Shown here one piece after another: positions 10,901 to 23,975 of a stretch of 64,000 nucleotides of DNA. The notes under the pieces are model-generated. The model was not told where the DNA came from and ran no database searches. It worked only from the letters and a program-made list of their open reading frames with translations. Where the stretch lies: assembly GCF_932276165.1 (NCBI RefSeq), contig NC_063998.1:5902501-5966500 (forward strand), written 5' to 3'. A program made the position numbers and the translations under genes. Source of the DNA: Plutella xylostella (lineage: Eukaryota; Arthropoda; Insecta; Lepidoptera; Plutellidae). Each line of letters opens with the position of its first letter. The first letter of the stretch is position 1.

Positions 10901-13342
10901 TCATATCGTAAATGAAACTAATTCTTTCTCTCGGGTAACAAAGACGTTATGTGCGTCTCAAGCAATTGCGTTTAGATCGAGCGTTCTCAATTTGTCTGCA
11001 CAGGTGGTCGTTCTCACTGCCAACTGTTTTTCTATCGCGTTACCCTTCAAACGATTCTGCGACCCTCAGGGAGATAGCAAGTCGTCTTAATAGAGTTAGA
11101 GACGAGCTGTGGCGCGTCCCCCAGGGATCGCCCCCCGGCTGTCGCGTGCTAGATCCGAAAAATGGCATTAGCTTCTTTTGTGAAACTTCTATTGAATTCG
11201 CCGGAGATATTTCGTCGGCTGCCGCGTCGGTATGGCACAATTATTTGTTATGAATCTGCGAACATACAAATATTTTATATAGTCCTCTAAAAATGACTTG
11301 TAATTTTTAACTACAGCAAAAGTAGTGAAACAAATAAAAAGTAGAGCGTGTATGTAGTAAAAGTTAGCAATTTTCCATACATAGTAGCATCAAATCTTCC
11401 ATAACAAGACATTTTAGGATCCATAAACATTATGCTAACGATGTACGAGGAAACATAAAAATGCATAAGCAGCTATAACGCCGGCGAGGCAATACGAATT
11501 CAATTTTCTTATATCACACATCTTGTTTTACGAGCAGACAGATCTCGTTAATAGTAAAACATCTACGATGGTCTTTTTAATACAAGGGCCAGGTCTATTC
11601 TTGATGTTCTGTATTACACTGTACGTCTTTTCACAAGTATCTTGCGAAGCTTCTAGTTTTAGTTTCTAGGAAGCGTCTCGGTTCGATTTTCGAACCAGAC
11701 CGGCCAGCCATATAAATCATACCTTGTATCATGAATGGGTGCACATTTTACATGTAGAATTGTAAGTACCTACGTATCGAAAATTATACCTACGTCTGTG
11801 TAATGGACGTAATGTAATAATCTGCTTATTTACAAAAATACAGTACAAAATCTGGTGCGTTACCATTAAATGCGTCCCAAGTGAACATAAATTCTGAATC
11901 ATGACGCCGTTCGCGGTTTTTATTACAAACAAATGAAGTTTAATGACTCAACCAAACAAAATCTAATAAACGCACCCAGCAATGTAATTACCAATATGCG
12001 TATTCCTCGTCCTGCCATTACGACAAATCAGCACGTGCCCGCGACATAAATATTCGCATTATTGCACGAAAGTTCCCCTAGTATTGCAACTGTTTTTTTC
12101 CACCATTCGATCTCCCGTTGTGCATTTCGATAAAGGGGATTTCAGCGTAACATATCGATGGAACGCACCAAACGCACAATTTTAATACTAAGTAACTTTG
12201 AACAGTAAAGTTGCTTATTGATAATATCAAATTGAAAATGTACAACGGGATGCGTCAGTTTTTATGGTAGGTATAAAATAGGGGAATATAAGTTACTGTC
12301 CCATTCGTTTAGCTTCAAGGGTGGTGGTAGGGCTGTCGCTTTGTACGGCACATCGCCTCTTGTTTGCCATTATTTGCTATAATGTGGGTGAAATTTAGCT
12401 CGTTTCGCCGACAGCGCCCCTTAATTGTCCCCAAGCTTTTATTCCGAGCGCTTTTTATTTATAGCATTGCGGGGCTGACACTGAAATCCCGGATTATTTG
12501 GCTAACAAATTATATCGAATCTGTAGAGAATAGGACGCGTCAGTCAATAAATCAATCGTCAGATTTATCGATGAAAGCTGACAGAATGGGTAGCTTGCTG
12601 TAAGGCCCGGTGTTCTTTAATGTGACGCAGAATTCAATATCTTTTGTATCATGCACATTAGGCACAGTAATATCGCTATTGTGAAATTGTGACATTTGGG
12701 GTCAGTTATTGGTTAAATACCTACATGTTTTTGATGACATTTATTGCTACGTTACAAAATTGAGAGAAGGAGTGATAGCAACAGGAATTTTAGACAAAAA
12801 GGTGCGGTTAATAAATATGATTTCCATTATTTAAGATATTATGTTGCGGAAAAAAATTGTCGCTGTCATGTCAGACTGTGACTAGATAACAAACCAATTT
12901 AATTCTGTCAATTCTGACCTTTTACATAGCGACTATGGCTCTTAAAAAAACTGGCCAAATAGGAACTCTAACTTGGAAGCGTCGTATTCGCAATTAGGTC
13001 AAACCAACAACATAATATAATTATCATCATTCTTGTATGTAGGAAATAGTCATTCATAAGGTAGAATTGATTAATGAATGTCAACATAACAAATGTCGCC
13101 GTCGCTTCGTACCCAGCTGCTGGGAGTTCTTGTAATAGAACTCTGTCACTTCACCTATCGGCAAGACGAATTGTGACTAATGTGCGTAGTTACTGTTCGT
13201 CAATAACTTGTGGACCTTTCTCTTTTACTCAATAAAACGATTCTCGTTGTATTTAGTTTACACAGATAGTTTCTGGAAAAGGCATACTTTCTTTGTTTGT
13301 TTTGTTAAAAAATAATAGTAATTCTAGTCTTTAACATCTTAT
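7901..13342. other. Long stretch without a recognised gene
   Basis: AT-rich and mostly unique. It holds a perfect 16-bp hairpin at 8047-8082. A frame at 8126-8278 (50 codons, ATG start, six cysteines) matches nothing I know. A GC-richer patch at 10870-11250 follows a pyrimidine-rich TTTATTTGCAG but has no coherent protein. Patches near 12060-12600 are richer in C and G than their surroundings and may be regulatory; this is a guess. Confidence 0.4.
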
Positions 13343-13406
13343 ACAGAGTGTTGCAAAAAGGATATAGTAAGCCGAAAGAGTAGCATATACCTGCAGTTTC
13401 GGCTAC
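13343..13406. mobile_element. Decayed end of the CAGGGTGTTGC MITE family
   Basis: TACAGAGTGTTGCAAAAAGG followed by ATAGTAAGCCGAAA resembles the left terminus of the intact element at 25940-26195 with a few changes. The other end is not found nearby. Confidence 0.5.
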
Positions 13407-15353
13407 AAATTTAAAGATGCTAAATTGCTAAGACTAAACTAAAGATAATCAATAAAGTGGTTATAACTAAACTCTAAGGATATCCCTGCCAGCCCCGCGA
13501 TAATACCTCATAAATCAAAACATTCATAATGGTTTGGATGCAACATTAAACTGCAAAATTACAGTTGGATCTGAACGGACGGTATGTCACAGCGGTTTAT
13601 AATCAAAATATCTCATAAAGCCGTCCAGACAGATGCACAAAGCAAATGTAATGGCATAGGAATACACTAAAATATAACAATTTACAGTGCTCCGTGAAAT
13701 AATTTATTTAACATACCTACCTAGTCTGAAAATATTTCACAAAGTTACCTTCTGCGGCTGAAGATATGAAAGATTAATATTTTCTGGGCAAGTTTAATTA
13801 ATAGCATGTCACAAGAAACTGTTGAACAATTTATTTAACTGTCGTCATCAACATAAGCAAGTCTAATCGTTCGTTCAGCGTCAGACTAATAATATAAGTT
13901 CTTCAGCCGCAGTAGTATTAGCAACGTCGATTTGTTTACGCTTTTTCGTGATTTTTAAACCCTTTTCACGTTTTATATATGCTTTTAACGGGTCGTGAAT
14001 GACTCACAGCATCTGTGGTAGATTTATTTCAATTTCCTTTACACTTCGAACTTCCGTTACTAGAGCCATAAATTTCGGTGATAAAAAATTAACGCCCTTT
14101 CTTTTTCGGGAACAATATCCTGAAATAAGAACCGATAATGGCGCTAACTCAGACATAAAAAACAAAGTTAATTTTGAGAAAACATTTTCAACTTTTTGAA
14201 TGGGACTTAGGATGGGATATGTGAATGATATTTATTTATGAAGTTAAAAGCTTTATTTCTTTTCCACTGATCTTTTGATATTACTAATCCATTAGCTTTT
14301 ATAGTGTTCAAGAATCACGCTTCCGGTTTACCAGCAACTACTTTTTTTTATTCTATTCAGTCTGACTGTTACTGTGTTCCCTACTACATATGAATTCTCT
14401 GAATATTTGTCCTTGCTCTATTTTAGTGAGGGTGGAAATGTTTTTATCAAACTGGAGTGATTCGAAACTTGTGTCGGCGCGGCTGTCAGCAGCACATTCG
14501 TTGTAACATGTGGCACCAATTAAAGTTCTTTTTCCCAAAGGATAATAAAGATAAGACAAGAATAATGATCTGTGGAGAACACGCAACGAATGACTACCAC
14601 TTGAACATGTGACAAAATTATAAATACTGGGGACGGTCTTTTAATTTCACTGAATTAGCTTAGAGACGAAATGCATGGAGATGTTTGTAGTTCGTGCAGA
14701 CCGGATGTTATGAATTAGTTTGAACACTTGTCAGGTCTAAGTTGGCAGTTTTTTTTTTTTTTAAATTTACGTTTTTATATTTAAAAAAATTGTAGGTATG
14801 TACCGAGTTCTTTTTTAGGATAATGCTTAGGAAATAGGAATCACTATGATGAGCTTTACCATGTATAATATTTATCTGGGCATTTTAGTATTAGAAGGTA
14901 TCAATTTACATACGGTGAAAAATATGTGACTCTCGGATTTATAGTTTAGATAGAGTTAAGAGCAGTACTATTTTACAGGCAGCCGACGAATAATAAGAAA
15001 GCACTAAAAATATACAATAAAATCGTAACAATGAGATCCCCGGATATAAAAAACGAAAACGTAAACCAATAAGTATACGAGTAAATAATATATGATCCAG
15101 TTATCCCAAAACAAATTAGGATTATATTTATACTTTCTACAGATAGAACCGCTTTAGGGTTAATTTTGAATAAGAAAACCGTACAAAGCACACCATTATC
15201 TTGATTATATAATTGCCGGTATAAGTAAACTCTTGTCGCCAGAGGGAGGCATTATGAAACATAGTAAAATATATTTACATTGAAGTAAGATGTAATTAGT
15301 AAGAAAATGTCTTACCAAATGAAATTACAAAATATTATTTTTTATTTACACTA
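13407..15353. other. Nothing recognised
   Basis: AT-rich sequence, only short frames of no known family. Confidence 0.4.
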
Positions 15354-15549
15354 ACCGGTACAGTTTACACGTATACATTATGTCGCAGCGTTGGCAGACA
15401 AACGCCGCATCGATGTTGATTTGAGCGTGTAAACGCGTCGTAATCGAATCAGAAACGTCAAGGGATTTTCCTTGGGTAAGGTCAATACAGCCCTGGCAAC
15501 ATTTCAAAAAGTAAGAGGTCACGTGACGTTTAAAAAGTGAACCGGCCAT
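15354..15549 (-). CDS. Possible coding exon with paired cysteines, very tentative
   Basis: On the minus strand an ATG at 15549-15547 opens a frame with residues CCQGC near position 17 and FVCQRC near position 50, followed by YTCKLYR and then G|GTTAGT, which could be a 5' splice site. The two CxxC pairs recall the N-terminal zinc-binding ZAD domain of insect zinc-finger proteins, but the spacing between pairs is shorter than usual and the sequence match is weak. It could equally be a chance frame in a GC-richer patch. I do not name a gene. Confidence 0.15.
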
Positions 15550-15560
15550 GCCGCCATTCT

Positions 15561-18449
15561 GGATTCTGAGCTTGGACGTGACACGGGAAACAGTGTGCTG
15601 TATCGAACTGGCCGTGTTTCTAAAAGTAATCCTTCTGCATCATCGCGATCTTGCATTGTTACATTAAGTGTTGATTGTATTCTAAATAATTAAGATACGA
15701 ACTACACGAAGAGCCTATTATTTCCGCCCGCACGATGAATTCACCGCCACACCGAGATGCCCGGCGACCCCTCCCCGTTAGATAATATATAATAGGTAAA
15801 CCATTAAATACATGTACCTATTTTTTCATATTACACTCATACCTAAGTCTTAAAGAATATAATTTAAAATCGTTCCATCAGAGTAAGTTCGTTTAATTTA
15901 AAAACAACACAAAGAAGCCGAAAGCAGAAACCAGTACGAAACAGAATGTAATTATAGTATCGGTAAAACGAAAGATTAAAGAGGCCAACTGTTTAGTAGA
16001 TAATAATGTCACATAAAAGAAAATAAATAAGTTAACTTGGCCAGAAGGCAGATGGTGGCTTTTAATAACTCCTATTACCAATAATTTACGAACGAAGTTA
16101 GAACAAAAAAGTCGAATGCATGTTTTACTGTGCGTTGATTACACATAAGATGCCGCAACTAATGAAAAGGGCCTTTCATAGAATACCTGTCATTATCATG
16201 GGAAATGAAATAATTAAACTAGTAAACGATAAAGGATGTAGTTTACGTTAATGCTATGTCTTTAGAACACACATAGTATTTATACTGGCGATAAGTACAA
16301 ATCACTTGGTACCTACTTGTAAAAATATACCAGTTACAGCAGTCTTGTTTTTTTTACAAATTATTAAAAACGTATATAAGGGGTCCTTGCTAACTTGACG
16401 TTTTTACTTTAAAACTCATACGGACAGGAGATTTTGAGTGAATAAGTTGATTTGATCGGCCGTACCGTTATAATCGTTTATATGTTTGTTTAAGTATAAC
16501 ACGTGAACCACCTTTTTTCTATACTTAACACAACGTGACTGACATAAATTATCAGATTAAGGTCAACTTCACGTAAAACATGGCAAATACCAACATGGAG
16601 CAGGTAGATAAGATCGCGTTGACAAATTTTTATGAATAAAAAAACAAATGACACCGATAAAACAGATAAACCTTCCCAGCTTGACGTGAAGATGCAAAAA
16701 TAAAGCAACCGTATGACACATGTCTCTCGCACGACGGAGGAAACTGCAATCACCATTTGCATAAACAACTAGTTCTGGACAGGTTCAATTAAAATTTAAA
16801 TTAATTGCTCTCCTCAAAGCACTGACAGTTTCTTCGCCAACATCATTCAGTTTTATATTTATGCGAATCCACTTGACAGGTGAGCAATGAGCCTTTATAA
16901 GTCTCTGTAAGTGAAGAGCTTTAGTGCTGTCTTTGAAGAAGTAAACAAATATTATGATAATTTGCGAACCAAATTTATGATTAATGTTTGAATATTTTTT
17001 AAGGAGGAACCCGGAGAGCCTTTTTTAGTGTATTAGGTATCAAGTTTAATACTTAATTTGTATATCATCATAGCTTTTTTTATAGACTATCTTATTATTT
17101 CATATTCAAATTCTTTGTATGAATTTCAGTTTTTAATCATTTAGGTAAGTACTTATTTTGAGTTTTAAGTATCCAGCCAGCACTGCAGGAATAGCACAAA
17201 AAACACACATACCGACGAATTGCGAACCTCCTTCTTTTTTCAAAGTCGGTTAAAATAGACCCACGGCAAATTATTTGCCACGAAAACACATAAAGAACTT
17301 ATCTTGTGTGTTAGGGGCTTGTGTATGAAAATCCCGGTTTGTGAAGTAAGTATCCACTTAAGCAGATATCGTGTGGTTCCTTTTCGCTTTGTCCATCTTG
17401 ATCCCTTCACTAAGTGCGATATGAGGGGCATTCGGACCTCCTTCGATTCGGATTATGCGGCATTGTGTGTGCCTTCTCGAAAATGTCTGTTTCAATGTCC
17501 ATCCTTTTTTTATGAGCTCTATGTAAATATTGAGCCGGATTAAGCGTAAAATCAAGCAAGATTCTTGTTCGAAATTTTGTTTTGGCAGTCACGATAAAAA
17601 CCAGCAAAAATGCGGAGAAGGGAGGAAGGTTTACCTCGTATAATTAATTATTATACTCTACCCGATTTATTGTCACCTATTCCATTTGACTGCATTGGTA
17701 TTTTCTGATTATTTTCTGCCCCGAAAAAAATCGTGCAAGTAATTTTGTAACATTGTTCAATCAAGTGCTGACACAACCCAATAGATGTTTCATCAATTTT
17801 TCGACTAAATCGTTCAATCTTGTATAAAATTCATGGGGTGTAGCATCGCGTAGAATGATAAATAAGTTAGAGGCTTCCCCAAATATTCTCATTTAGTACG
17901 TGACTTGTTTTCCGAAAATGCTCTCAGATATGAGTATCGGAACGCATGGAAATAACAAACGTTATCTATCATATTGTGTTATCCCTTGAGATAAATGAAG
18001 TCCCATTATTTTTTTGAGTGGTGGAACGGGAGATCTAAATCTCTTTATCTGTTCCGAAGAGCCTACTCTCTTCATACTAAATACTGAATGAAACATACGT
18101 AGGCTTATCATTCATTAGCTTAAGTTTAAACATAAATTATTGAAAAACCATCGTTAAGGAGAGGTAAGTAATTAAGTTTTTTAATTAATTACAGCCATAT
18201 TCACATACAACAAAAATACAGGCTTAAAACACCAATAAACTTTACTCTCTAACCTCTTTTTAATACTAAATCATAGTAAAGTCACGAGAAAAAACATGAC
18301 CATAAAATACTAAACCTCGTCAGTGTCGACAAGGTGTTCAATCTTCAACTTTTTCTTATCGTTATTGTCTCTCTCCTCAACTGTCAAGAAGTCTAACCGT
18401 TGGACAGGCCGGAAGAGCTGAATCGTATCCGGGGCGAGCAACGATCACT
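15561..18449. other. Nothing recognised
   Basis: AT-rich sequence. Overlapping short frames on both strands at 17240-17600 are mutually exclusive and show no family motif. Confidence 0.4.
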
Positions 18450-18766
18450 GGGGGTCACTCTACAGGCTGTTCCAAAAAGGGTATAGGTACTAAGCCGAAA
18501 CATGCGTGTGATGCATGTTATATCTAAGCCCGGAAATAAAATTAAAATTCACGAAAATAATAACATTTTCCATATTAAAAAAGTCACGTGACATACAAAG
18601 TTTCTATAGAGAATCTATAGTTTTTTTCGCGAGTTTTGACATTCCCTAAGTATTTATATGACGAAAAGCTAAGTATGTTCCGGACCGCTGCTGTGCGAGC
18701 CACGACTTCACGATTGCAAGACATCTCTCGTTCGTTCGTTTTTTTCGACAGCATAGAGTAACCCTC
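18450..18766 (+). mobile_element. GGGGGTCACTCT-family MITE, copy 3, split by another MITE
   Basis: The left terminus GGGGGTCACTCTA (18450-18462) is separated from the rest of the element, which resumes at TATGACGAAAAGCTAAG (from 18655) and ends CATAGAGTAACCC (to about 18766). The interruption is the TA-targeting MITE in the next entry. In the uninterrupted copy 4 the two halves are adjacent as CTCTATATGACG. Confidence 0.62.
18463..18654 (+). mobile_element. Diverged CAGGGTGTTGC-family MITE nested in the previous element
   Basis: Begins CAGGCTGTTCCAAAAAGGG directly after TA and continues with AAGCCGAAACATGCG and ATCTAAGCCCGGAAAT, the same order of blocks as the left arm of the intact copy at 25940. 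The right arm is decayed. It sits precisely at a TA dinucleotide of the host MITE, as expected for a Tc1/mariner-type insertion. Confidence 0.6.
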
Positions 18767-19035
18767 CTGACGACGGCACAATTTCATTGTTTCCACAGTT
18801 TTCCTCAAAAAAAGAAGAAATAACTACGTGCTCCTGCCGCGCCAGATTCCTTGTGCACGTGATTAAGAAGTTTTGTGGCATGGTGTCTGCGGATTTTTAT
18901 TGGGAAAGTATTTTTGTTGACAATAAACTGAAATATTGTATACTTAATACTTGTAGGGATGAATGTGCATGCCGTGATTTCCATTTAAGTACATCTAAGC
19001 ATACATTCATAATTTTATTCAATATCTAATAATGA
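18767..19035. other. Nothing recognised
   Basis: No credible gene; a frame over 18787-19029 is not supported by any motif. Confidence 0.35.
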
Positions 19036-19190
19036 TCTCATGGTATAGTAGTCAGAGTTCTTGACCACTACCCGATTCGGTCGTCAAACATGTATGTGTA
19101 CTGGTGCACTCTTGAAGGTTAAAACTGTAAAAAACTACATGTAGGTATGATGATAATGACTAATGACTTCTGTTCAAACCCCGGTTTTTG
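19036..19190 (+). mobile_element. Decayed tRNA-headed SINE remnant
   Basis: TGGTATAGTAGTCAGAGTTC resembles the A-box region of the SINE at 32413, and TGTTCAAACCCCGG about 100 bases further resembles a B-box, so an insertion or rearrangement separates them. Low-quality match. Confidence 0.3.
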
Positions 19191-21388
19191 CCGCATCAGT
19201 CACATCGCAATTTGCGAGAGGATCCAATGATTAGTCAGAAAATCAATGACTCGCGCGCTCCGCGGTAACAAAACGACAAAAATTGGAGCCAACCGAAACT
19301 AATCATGCAAAAATAAGGCCCAAAGATACGGTATTACTGCAGATAATGATCTACAATCAAAACCAGAGGCACCATTCCATCTTCATTTGCACCGTAATTA
19401 CCTTCAGATACGGAGCGATACCAAGATACCAACCTAACCGAACATTAAAAAACAAAAACTTAATTAGGTAGGCATTTGAAGTTCATTCATCTTGAAATCG
19501 TCGCATATTTTTTGCAGATTTTTTATTTACGCAAAACAATTTTTTCTTATGTATCCCGTACCGTGGCAAAATGAACCATTATAATAATTATAATAATATA
19601 TAATCGTATATAAAGTTCAAACTACCGTATAGGTACCTCCTTAATTTATATCATAGTCTGCCATTTTGTACTCTGGCCTCATTTATAGCCAACTTGGTAA
19701 CTGTATAGAAAATAATATAAACAGAAATGAACATCTGTAAACATCTCATTCAACAGTTATAACCCCTGTGTCCGTCTTTCACTAGGTTCGCATTGATCAT
19801 CATTCAACGTCAAGTAATAATGAGGCAAGACTCGTCAGTACCTCGGAGACGAAAATACATAAATCAGGGAAAATTATTCACTCACGCCCCTTAGATTATG
19901 CATTGAGATTAGTGAGCAGCTAGGCTGTCTTTGCGATTATGCTGTTACACATTTTAGAGGGGTGACGTCTTGGGGTAAAATAGGGAGTGTCTTCATATGA
20001 GCTCTTGAGTTACTCAGTTTCGGCTTAGTATACCACTTTTGCCACTTTTACCCTGTGTACGATCTTCAACCAAACAAAGCTATTTGTAGAGAACCCTAAA
20101 ACTTGTTATCTACACACACAGTTTAAAGCGTCTTATTTTATTATCCTTATTTTGTATCTTTGCTTCACAAATGTTTTATGATTCTCACAGATTGTGCATG
20201 CCAGTCTCAGGCTAAGCTTGCAAAGTACACAAACAAACTGCCATAAACTAGACGAATAAAGTGAAGGTTTTTACGACAGATCCATCGATTGACGCCAGCT
20301 CCCACCGCCTACTGAAATTTTCACTTCCCGTATATAACGAAATCATTTATGCGCCATGCTATTACGGTCTTTAAGATTAAAGATACAGGGTATATTTTGT
20401 GAATTTTTGAAAATGCCGAATGTATATTATTATTAACCAGTGATATGAGTTTTATGTGGTGTACCTATAGAGGCTTAAAGGAATTACTTAACGGAAGAGG
20501 TTTTGGGATAAAACTGATAAAAGAGTTATTTTGTGAATAGTTTAGAATAAGTGTTTTACAATTAAGAATTTGACGATGTGTATGTACATGCATACTGTTG
20601 AAGCAATAATTAATAAAAAACAATAGTTTTAATTTTGTTTAAATGATTGGTGCAATTCACCCTTAATGTACGTCACAATGAATAGAGGGTGCTCTATTTA
20701 CCTAGGTAAAGTAGGTACAATTTGATAAGTCTGGTGAATATTAAAGTGGTTAAAATACTTAGGTACCTACTTATAATTAAAATCTCCTAGGGCTATAAGT
20801 TTCTACATACATATTTATATTTGATTCGTACCTACTTACGCTTTCGTTCACTGCATCCACTTCGTTTATCATTCCCATGAATAAAAATCCCATAAGGAGT
20901 CCACGACGAAGCAATAATACTATCTAATCTGTTATAATAAGGACCAAAGAGCTTTTAGTTTTTAGAAAACAAATAACGGTCAGGACAAGGAAAACGTTTT
21001 GTGGAACGGTTTTTTAAAAGCCATCATAGATAAAATACCAGCTTCGATCTTAATTGTCCTCCGATCGATACTGGGGTCGGATCGAGTAGCGATTTTAATC
21101 TGTGGCCTGTGAGCTTATTCTGCTACCAGAATCGGTAAAAAAAGATATTTTTTTTACTGTTTACATCTTTCTATGTTTGATAAAGATAAAGATAAAGACA
21201 TTTATTTTTGCTTGAATATAGGTACGTGTAATTACAATGATATTCGTTGATTGATTGTCAATAAGCAATTGATATGCTTCTTTATTTTATACGTAGGTAA
21301 TGCACTTAAATTCATCAATTTTGAACTTCATAATTCTAGCACGTTTAATAACCAACTTACGAAAATAAAACATAGAAGATAGATAATA
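19191..21388. other. Mostly unrecognised; one decayed MITE end
   Basis: AT-rich. At 20027-20058 TTTCGGCTTAGTATACC followed by CCCTGTGTA resembles the right terminus of the 25940 MITE. A GATAAA microsatellite lies at about 21179-21205, possibly a LINE tail. Confidence 0.4.
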
Positions 21389-21462
21389 CACTCGCGAGCA
21401 ATGACATAGTTCCATTGACATTATATGAAACGGCCAGGAATGGTGGAACTTTTTCATGGATG
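21389..21462. mobile_element. CACTCGCGAGCAATGA-family MITE, short copy
   Basis: Starts after TA with CACTCGCGAGCAATGACATA and ends GGAACTTTTTCATGGATG followed by TA. Relatives with better ends are at 43949-44184 and 44864-45229. The right terminus has lost part of the inverted repeat. Confidence 0.5.
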
Positions 21463-21509
21463 TAATACCGTAATGTAGTTTTTTAACAAAAAAAAAACAC
21501 GCCCTCACG

Positions 21510-21755
21510 CTTTGTACTAATGTACTCCCTTGCGGGGTAGGCAGAGGTGCATTGCTGCACCCACTTTTCGCCAGAGTGTTATGTTAGTCCCAATATGTAA
21601 TAGGGGGCGGGCCTATTGCCATCTTACGGGCACATCCAAGACCCGAGAACAAATATCTGTGTTTAAACAAATATTTGCCCCAGCCGGGAATCAAACCCGG
21701 GAACATCGGCTCAGTAGTCAGGGTCACTAACCACTACACCATTCGGTCGTCAAGT
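21510..21755 (-). mobile_element. tRNA-headed SINE, minus strand
   Basis: Read on the minus strand the right side gives GACGACCGAATGGTGTAGTG, then an A-box-like stretch, and CCCGGGTTTGATTCCCGGCT as a B-box. The left side has GGGTAGGCAGAGGTGCATT and CCCACTTTTCGCC, also seen in the fragment at 27300-27385. The head belongs to the same broad family as 32413-32625. The open frame here is repeat-derived. Confidence 0.7.
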
Positions 21756-23558
21756 TTTTTATCAATATTCTTTTAACGTACCCCTTTATCACTCTTATCC
21801 AGGAGACTAAAACTTTGAATTCGTTTCAGAATAGCCCAGCTCACAAACACAGCGGCTGCCCGCAGGCTGCGGGGCCGATCACTGTCATTACACCGCTCCT
21901 GAGGTAAGCTTCTGCGATTGATTCCTATCGTGACGACATTATAGCCTAACACACCGATAGACTAAACGTTCCCTACAATCTTGTGTAAAATATCAATTAC
22001 GAAAATCAATATAGGAAGTCAGTTATTATGGGTGTGTGTTGGCTCCGATTTTTATCTGGATAAACGCATAGCGCGGATATGTACTTTTCTTCTGAATGTA
22101 GCCTCCGGTGTTGGCGTTTGATATTTATGGTGGTTGCGTAAGCTTGGACGGATTTAGTTTTTATCTTTCGTATTCCCAGTTGGCTGAGAAAACTAGGTTA
22201 TATTGGGTCAATGTTGAACAAATTTTATAGCTGTGTAATTTTTTACCTTTTTATCCCATTGCTGGGTAAATATCTCAGTCTGTCACCTATTATTGTCATT
22301 AGTTGGTGAGTTCAGAGCGGATGCCAATTAATGACTATGTTTTCATAATGAAAAGTTTAATAATTTGACATAATGAGATGATTAGTAGTGGATACTTTGA
22401 TCCTCGGTTGATTTCCACCGTTCTATTTCGAAGATAATCTGTCTTCATTGTAAAAAAAAATTGTTTTAGATGTTCTATCGTATATTCTTCAAATAGGTAT
22501 TAATCTTAAATACAAAGCCAGAACAAAAACACTATCTAAAATGCAAAAACGATACCGCAGCGCCGGGCCGCGGCTTACTGTCGAACCGATAATCTTTGAG
22601 TCTCGATCGGCGATCCGGACAAAACCAGACATTCCCCGCAGATTTATGCGCTAACTTTAGCACATTACTTTTCTTATCTGAAGCCTTTTTACCCACATAA
22701 TGTTTCGTTGGAGCACTGAAATCGTGAAAACGAAGTTTAATACAGGAAGCCTGTTAAACGCATTTAATTTTAATTCATTTTTTAACCATCCGAACCTGTA
22801 TTTACCATTGAACGTCCTGAAAACTAAAGCCTATAAAATAAAACATTTGAAAAAAAACAAATATTAGTACTTCCGTTATACGTCTTAAACCTAATATGCC
22901 TACCTGTTATTTTTCGTATCTGCTCATATATTAGATTCTCGTCTTTACGAGAATACTCCAACGTTTTACCTTCCGCTGGTGTCTCATAAAGTATTTACGA
23001 TAAAGGGCAAGGCCTAATCAACATGATGGTCTTATGATTTACTTTATAGACTATTACTACGGAACCCTAATAAAGCTACAACTACTACCTAAGTAGTCAA
23101 GCCGACCTGCTTATGGCTAACATCCTTTATTGCTTAGTTAAGATTGTTTTGCATTAGCAAGATTACGATACTAGTTTTTTTTTATTCCCATACCTGAATC
23201 AGCCTGTAATATGTTTGGTTATAAACTTAATTGACTTCATTCTAAAATGCAACATAGTAATCATTTTGACAATAATCTAAATGGCCTAGGTAAGCTTATA
23301 AAATTATAGGTCCTAAATCTAAAAGATCTACGATTATTTAAATACAAGCTAAAATAGTTTTGCCTATACCATTACCGTAATGGTATATGATCGACGGATC
23401 TAGATCGATGAATGTTTTAGATTTGTGGCAAGTCCCTAATCTGATTGTAGAATAGACCTGTTTTTGTCAGACAGACGGATAATATTAACGAATACATATA
23501 AAGTAAAGGATTTATACCAATAGGAGTGCCTATTCCTACTAGCTATTTCTCAATGACC
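21756..23558. other. Nothing recognised
   Basis: AT-rich; no credible gene, RNA or bounded repeat. Confidence 0.4.
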
Positions 23559-23569
23559 TAATTTAAATT

Positions 23570-23964
23570 AGTAGCGTCCGTAGTCGATCGGGCCTCAGTG
23601 ATCGTAACTGATCGCTGAGGTTAAGCAACAACTGACACGGTCAGCCATTGGATGGGTGACCAGTTTCAAGTGGTGCTTTTCTGGACGCTTCTGTGCTTCG
23701 GACGGCACGTTAAGCCGTGGGTCCCGGTTGCTGCTTCGGCAGCAGTCGTTAAGCCTAGTCAGAGGCCTTCGGGCGGCTTGAAAACATCTGACAGCCGGGT
23801 TGCCCACTTACCCGACAACTCTCTCAGCACAAGCTTGCTTGTGTTGGGGTCCACCAACCCGCACTTGGCCAGCGTGGTGGACTAGGCCTAAACCCTTCCT
23901 TCATTGGAAGGAGACCCGTGCCCCAGCAGTGGGGACGTAATGGGTCGTGTCGTGATGATGATGA
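23570..23964 (+). mobile_element. 5S-rRNA-headed SINE, full length with 11-bp target-site duplications
   Basis: The head contains GAGGTTAAGCAAC (about 23617-23629) and TTGGATGGGTGACCA (23649-23662), the spaced blocks that form the internal RNA polymerase III promoter of 5S rRNA genes. The body includes several self-complementary stretches (GCTGCTTCGGCAGCAG and AGCACAAGCTTGCTTGTG). The 3' part GTGGTGGACTAGGCC to GCAGTGGGGACGTAATGGG ends in (TGA) repeats and resembles RTE LINE 3' ends, which suggests an RTE partner. TAATTTAAATT flanks it at 23559-23569 and 23965-23975. The copy at 1364-1745 is the same family in reverse. This is not a 5S gene: the 5S similarity stops before the 3' half of 5S. 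Confidence 0.87.
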
Positions 23965-23975
23965 TAATTTAAATT

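Noticed and set aside
10951..11253. 100-codon frame after a splice-acceptor-like TTATTTGCAG
   Set aside because: GTG start, overlapping frames on both strands of similar length, and no coherent domain.
23652..23885. 77-codon frame
   Set aside because: Lies wholly within the 5S-headed SINE; the reverse copy at 1450-1665 gives the same peptide.
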